Assembly (NCBI GenBank): GCA_027322565.1
Contig: DAHVRG010000118.1
Span: 1-10,124, forward strand
Origin: Georgenia sp.
GTDB lineage: Bacteria; Actinomycetota; Actinomycetes; Actinomycetales; Actinomycetaceae
DNA: 10,124 nt
Direction: 5' to 3'
This document shows positions 6,326 through 10,124 of the stretch, one piece after another; the stretch's first letter is position 1, and every line of letters begins with the position of its first letter. The notes beneath the pieces are model-generated. The model ran no database searches and was not told the DNA's origin. It saw nothing but the letters and a program-made list of their open reading frames with translations. A program made the position numbers and the translations under genes.

Positions 6326-8962
6326 ATGACCGAACGGGCCGGCGACGCCAGCGTGTCCGTCCCCGGTACCCGGGAGGCCCCGCGCCGCAGGGTCCTCCTC
6401 GTCGACCTCCCCGTCGCCCGGGTGCGCCGCCCGCGCGACCTCATCGAGCTCGTCCTGTCGATCCTCGGCATCACCGTCGTGCTCCTGCTCGCCGTGTACG
6501 CGCACGCGACGGCGATCGGCGTCACCGAGGACGTGCAGTCCGCGGCCGCGCTCGTGCTCCGGCAGATCCTGCTCCTCCCGGTCACGGTGCTCGAGGGTCT
6601 CGTCACCCTCTTCCTCCCGCTCTTCGTCGTCGTCATGCAGCTCGTGCGCCGGCGGTGGCGCTCGGTCCTCGAGGCGCTCGCCGCGGCGGTGGTCGCCTGG
6701 GGCGTGACGACGGCCGCCGTGTGGCTGCTCGACACCTACGGCCCCACCGCGCTGTCGGTCGGGCTGACGATCACGACCGAGGGTGCCAGCGTCATCGCGA
6801 TGAACCCGCTGGTGGCGGCGCTGGCCGCGCTGCTCACCACCGTGGGGACCCGGGACCAGCGGCCCACGGTGCGGTGGTCGTGGAACCTCCTGTGGGCCGT
6901 CCTCGTCCTCACCGTGATCCGCGGTGCGCTCACCCTGCCCGGCGCGGTCGTCACGGTGCTCATCGGCCGAGTCATCGGGCTGGCCGGACGCTACGTCGTC
7001 GGGGTCTTCAACGAGCGGGCCGAGGGGATCGAGCTCGTCCAGGGCATGCGCCGCGCGGGCCTGGACCCGGTCCGGGTCGTGCGGCTCGACCCGCCCACGA
7101 ACGGTGACGTCGCCGCCTGGACGGTGACGACGTCCGCCCCCATCGGCTACACGGAGCGGCTGCCCGAGCCCGACGGCGCGGCGCTCGACCCCGCCGCCGA
7201 GCCCTGGCCCGGCGTGGCCCGCACCCCGGACACGATCGTCCCGGACGCGCTCACCGACCCGCACGCGGTGGTCGCCGCCTCCGCCAGCCCCGGCGGCGTC
7301 AACCTCGACCCGGTGAGCGCGCACCGCGTCTACTCGGTGTGGGACACCGAGGACCGCCGCTGGTACGTCACCATCCTCGACGGCGACCGGCCGGTGGTCG
7401 GCTACCTCGCCTCGCTGTGGACCCGGCTGCGGGTGCGCGGGCTGCGGCGGCGGCGCGCCACCTCGCTGCGCGACGCCGCGGACCGGGCCGCGCTGCTCGC
7501 CTACGCGACGGAGCGCGCCGGGGTGCGCACACCCCCGCTCGTCGGGATCGCCGAGGCACGCGACTCGATGATCATGGTCGCCGCGCACATCCCGGGCGCG
7601 CGGCGCCTCTCCGACATGTCGGCCGACGAGGTCACCGACGAGCTGCTCGACCGCATCTGGGAGGAGCTGCGCACCGCCCACGCCTCCGGCATCGCCCACC
7701 TGGACCTCACCGCCAACGCGGTGCTCGTGACCGAGGACAACACCGTCTTCCTCCTCGACTGGGACAACGGCGAGATCGCCTCCTCCGAGCTCTCCCGGCG
7801 GCTCGACCTCGCGCAGCTGCTCGCGATCACCGCGACAAAGGTCGGGGAGGACCGGGCGTTGGAGAGCGCGACCCGCTGCCTGGGCAGCGAGCAGCTCGCC
7901 GCGATCGCCCCGCTGCTCCAGCCCGTCATCCTCACCCCGCACACCCGCTCCGAGGTGGACAAGCCCCGCGAGCTGCTCAACTCGCTGCGGGCCCGGCTCG
8001 TCGACCAGCACCCGGCGGCGGACGTCGAGCCGATCCGGCTCGCGCGCTTCAGCATGCGCACCGTCGTCATGGTGACGATCGGCATCGTCGCGGTCTGGCT
8101 GCTCCTCGGGACGCTGAACTTCGAGCAGGTGGTGGCGGCTGCCCGCAACGCCAACCCGTGGTGGCTGGTCGCGACCTTCGTCTTCGGGCTGTTCACCTTC
8201 GTCGGCAGCGCGATGGGGCTCGTCGCCTTCTCCCCGGAGCGGCTCGGGCTGTGGCGCACGACGGTGGTCCAGATCGCCGCGGGCATCGTCGCACTCGTCG
8301 CCCCGGCCGGGGTGGGCCCGGCAGCCCTCAACCTGCGCTACCTCATCCGGCAGCGCATCGCGACCCCGCTGGCGGTGGCGACCGTCGCGCTCGTCCAGGT
8401 CTCCCAGTTCGTCACCACGGTGCTCCTCCTCGTCGTCATGGCGCTCGTCACGGGGAGCGCCGGGACGCTGTCGGTGCCCTCCGCGGCCGTCTACACCCTG
8501 ACGATCGTCATCGTCCTCGTCGTCGTCGTCCTCCTCGTCGTCCCCCCGGCCCGCACCTGGGTGTGGCGCAAGGTCGGCCCGACGCTGCGGCAGGTGTGGC
8601 CGCGGGTGCTGTGGGTCGTCGGCAGCCCGGGCCGGCTGCTCATGGGACTGGGCGGCAACGTCGTCATGACGCTCGGCTACGTCGGGGCGTTCGGGGCCGC
8701 GCTGGCCGCCTTCGGCTACTCGCTGCCGGTGACGACGCTGGCGATCACCTACCTCACCTCGAACACCGTGGGGGCCGCCGTGCCCTCCCCGGGCGGCATC
8801 GGCCCGGTGGAGGCGGCGCTCACCGGTGGCCTCACCGTCGCAGGCATCCCTGCCGGCGTCGCCTTCTCTGCTGCGCTGGTCTTCCGGGTGCTCACCTTCT
8901 GGATCCGGGTCCCGTTCGGCTGGGCGGCGCTTCGCTGGCTCCAGCGGCGGGGGGAGGTGTGA
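6326..8962 (+). CDS. Kinase-like domain fused to LPG-synthase-type (UPF0104, flippase-like) membrane domain
   Basis: An 878-residue protein in three parts. Residues about 38-230 hold five or six predicted membrane helices. Residues about 330-520 look like a protein-kinase or AarF/phosphotransferase fold: H458-L-D460-L-T-A-N464 stands for the catalytic loop and D478-W-D480 for the metal-binding DFG. Expected catalytic positions look lost: T349 in YVTIL where a VKV-type lysine would sit, A388 at the helix-C glutamate, and A465 at the catalytic asparagine. Residues about 575-878 form the LPG-synthase/UPF0104 membrane domain, with VAPAGVGPAALNLRYL and AVPSPGGIGPVEAALTGGL. That domain occurs in MprF and other presumed lipid flippases, usually as a 300-350 residue protein. 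The MprF aminoacyl-transferase domain is absent. The GTGA overlap with the next gene implies a joint role, probably in envelope lipid traffic. Architecture is well supported; function is inferred. Confidence 0.85.
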   Translation: MTERAGDASVSVPGTREAPRRRVLLVDLPVARVRRPRDLIELVLSILGITVVLLLAVYAHATAIGVTEDVQSAAALVLRQILLLPVTVLEGLVTLFLPLFVVVMQLVRRRWRSVLEALAAAVVAWGVTTAAVWLLDTYGPTALSVGLTITTEGASVIAMNPLVAALAALLTTVGTRDQRPTVRWSWNLLWAVLVLTVIRGALTLPGAVVTVLIGRVIGLAGRYVVGVFNERAEGIELVQGMRRAGLDPVRVVRLDPPTNGDVAAWTVTTSAPIGYTERLPEPDGAALDPAAEPWPGVARTPDTIVPDALTDPHAVVAASASPGGVNLDPVSAHRVYSVWDTEDRRWYVTILDGDRPVVGYLASLWTRLRVRGLRRRRATSLRDAADRAALLAYATERAGVRTPPLVGIAEARDSMIMVAAHIPGARRLSDMSADEVTDELLDRIWEELRTAHASGIAHLDLTANAVLVTEDNTVFLLDWDNGEIASSELSRRLDLAQLLAITATKVGEDRALESATRCLGSEQLAAIAPLLQPVILTPHTRSEVDKPRELLNSLRARLVDQHPAADVEPIRLARFSMRTVVMVTIGIVAVWLLLGTLNFEQVVAAARNANPWWLVATFVFGLFTFVGSAMGLVAFSPERLGLWRTTVVQIAAGIVALVAPAGVGPAALNLRYLIRQRIATPLAVATVALVQVSQFVTTVLLLVVMALVTGSAGTLSVPSAAVYTLTIVIVLVVVVLLVVPPARTWVWRKVGPTLRQVWPRVLWVVGSPGRLLMGLGGNVVMTLGYVGAFGAALAAFGYSLPVTTLAITYLTSNTVGAAVPSPGGIGPVEAALTGGLTVAGIPAGVAFSAALVFRVLTFWIRVPFGWAALRWLQRRGEV

Positions 8963-10124
8963 CGGCGACGGACCCACGGCCGGTGCGCGTCCGTGCGCGC
9001 GTCCGGCAGCCGGAGGCCTGGCTGGTCGCCGTCGGTGGCGCCGCGCTCTACACGCTCGTCGTCGTGCTCCAGTGGCGCCGGCTCGCGGCACCGTCGTGGG
9101 ACCTGGCGATCTTCACCCAGCTGGCGAAGGCGTACGCCGCGTTCGAGGCACCGGTCGTCCCCATCAAGGGTGACGGCTTCAACCTGCTCGGGGACCACTT
9201 CCACCCGGTCCTCGTCCTCCTCGGCCCGGTCTACCGGCTGTTCCCCTCCGGGCTCACCCTGCTCATTGTCCAGGCACTGCTCATCGCCGTCTCGGCGTGG
9301 CCGCTGACGGCACTGGCGGTGCGCCGGCTGGGCCGCGGGCCCGGAGTGGCCGTCGGCGTCCTCTACCTCCTGTCCCACGGCATCCAGGGCGCGGTCCGCA
9401 GCCAGTTCCACGAGATCGCCTTCGCGCTGCCGCTCCTGTCCTTCGGGCTGTGTGCGCTGCTCGAGCGGCGCCCGCGGGCCGCCGTCCTGTGGCTCGCGCC
9501 GCTCGTCCTCGTCAAGGAGGACCTCGGGCTGCTCGTCCTCGTCCTCGGCCTGGTCCTGCGGCACCGGGGCGCCCGGCGTGCGGGCGGCGCACTGGCGGTC
9601 TGGGGTGGGGCGTGGTTCGCGCTCACCACGGTGCTCGTCCTGCCCGCGCTCAACCCGCGGGGCCAGTACGACTACACCGACAACCTCGCGCTCGGAGACG
9701 TGCTTCGAGACCCGCTCGGCGCCCTGGCGGCGTTCGCCGGACCGGGGGAGAAGGTCGTCACGGTCCTCCTGCTCGTCGCCGTGGCCGGGGTCGTCGGGGT
9801 GCGCTCGCCGATCCTCCTCGCCGCCGTCCCGACGCTCGCCTGGCGCTTCCTCGGCGACGTGCCGTTCTACTGGTCGTGGATGTGGCACTACGACGCCGTC
9901 CTCATGCCGCCGGCCGTGGCGGCGCTGCTCGACGCCCTCGAGCCCCGGCCGGAGCCGGACGCCGCCCGCGCCGTCCCGGACGACGGCGCCGTACCCCCGG
10001 CGCGGCGCCACCGTCGTCGGGTCCTCGGGGCGCTCGCGGCCGCCGGACTCGCCGTCGTCCTCGCCGCGCCGGGGCTGCCCGTCGCCGGGCTGCTCAGCGC
10101 CGAGACGTGGCGCCCCGCCCCGCG
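8959..10124 (+). CDS. DUF2079 membrane protein, 3' end beyond the window
   Basis: An open frame of 388 codons that runs off the window. It starts at a GTG overlapping the previous stop (GTGA, 8959-8962). GGGGAGG (8951-8957) is nearly adjacent to this start, so initiation probably relies on coupling. The DUF2079 pattern is clear: W47-D48-LAIFTQ after the first helix, GDHFHPVLVLLGPVYRL (78-94), SQFHEIAFALPLL (148-160) and LVKEDLG (184-190), amid many hydrophobic helices. A charged, proline-rich segment (about 329-353) precedes another helix. The layout recalls GT-C glycosyltransferases, which use acidic residues in the first outer loop, here possibly D48, D79 or E152. That is inference, since DUF2079 has no proven activity. 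Co-translation with a flippase-like protein fits a task on lipid-linked envelope substrates. Confidence 0.82.
   Translation, partial: MTATDPRPVRVRARVRQPEAWLVAVGGAALYTLVVVLQWRRLAAPSWDLAIFTQLAKAYAAFEAPVVPIKGDGFNLLGDHFHPVLVLLGPVYRLFPSGLTLLIVQALLIAVSAWPLTALAVRRLGRGPGVAVGVLYLLSHGIQGAVRSQFHEIAFALPLLSFGLCALLERRPRAAVLWLAPLVLVKEDLGLLVLVLGLVLRHRGARRAGGALAVWGGAWFALTTVLVLPALNPRGQYDYTDNLALGDVLRDPLGALAAFAGPGEKVVTVLLLVAVAGVVGVRSPILLAAVPTLAWRFLGDVPFYWSWMWHYDAVLMPPAVAALLDALEPRPEPDAARAVPDDGAVPPARRHRRRVLGALAAAGLAVVLAAPGLPVAGLLSAETWRPAP

Noticed and set aside
8515..8547. GTC/CTC-rich repeat stretch
   Set aside because: It lies inside a membrane helix of the flippase-like protein and simply encodes a run of Val, Leu and Ile with the preferred C-ending codons.
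6326..8962. Full MprF lysyl-phosphatidylglycerol synthase
   Set aside because: Only the membrane (flippase-like) domain is present; no GNAT-like aminoacyl-transferase domain follows, and a kinase-like domain precedes it instead.
6140..9091. Very long open frame antisense to the kinase-like/flippase-like gene, about 980 codons
   Set aside because: The predicted product is a biased mix of Asp, Glu, Arg, Gly and His with no recognisable fold, while the + strand frame has conserved membrane and kinase-like motifs.

Overview
The window is very GC-rich, with C or G at most third codon positions, GTG starts, and two genes with no leader sequence. This points to a high-GC actinobacterium, probably of the Micrococcales type; the genus cannot be read from the sequence. 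No tRNA, rRNA, CRISPR array, insertion sequence or prophage gene was seen, and no stretch longer than about 200 bases lacks a gene.

Left part (1-2501, + strand): the end of a CopZ-like copper chaperone is followed 20 nt later by a full-length CopA Cu(I) efflux P-type ATPase. Together they bind cytosolic copper and export it.

Convergent junction (2502-2672): this holds a G-quadruplex-type motif on the - strand, a 26-bp hairpin that pairs fully only in - strand RNA, and an imperfect 31-bp tandem duplication ending at the metQ stop codon.

Middle (2673-5326, - strand): a complete D/L-methionine ABC importer operon, metN-metI-metQ, encodes an ATPase with a C-terminal NIL sensing domain, a permease and a substrate-binding lipoprotein. 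Its leader is a SAM riboswitch of the SAM-I clan whose P1 helix runs into the metN Shine-Dalgarno sequence, so control is probably at translation. Uptake would then be limited twice: by SAM at the RNA and by methionine at the NIL domain.

Right part (5404-10124, + strand): a CPBP-type intramembrane protease homologue comes first. An 878-residue membrane protein follows, with an N-terminal membrane region, a degenerate kinase-like domain and a C-terminal UPF0104/LPG-synthase-type (flippase-like) membrane domain. It overlaps by 4 nt a DUF2079 membrane protein cut by the window end. The first two genes each have a -10 hexamer exactly 6 nt before the start codon and no Shine-Dalgarno, so both are predicted to be leaderless. 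The kinase-like/flippase-like protein and its DUF2079 partner are the least understood part of the window and probably act in cell-envelope lipid or glycan traffic.
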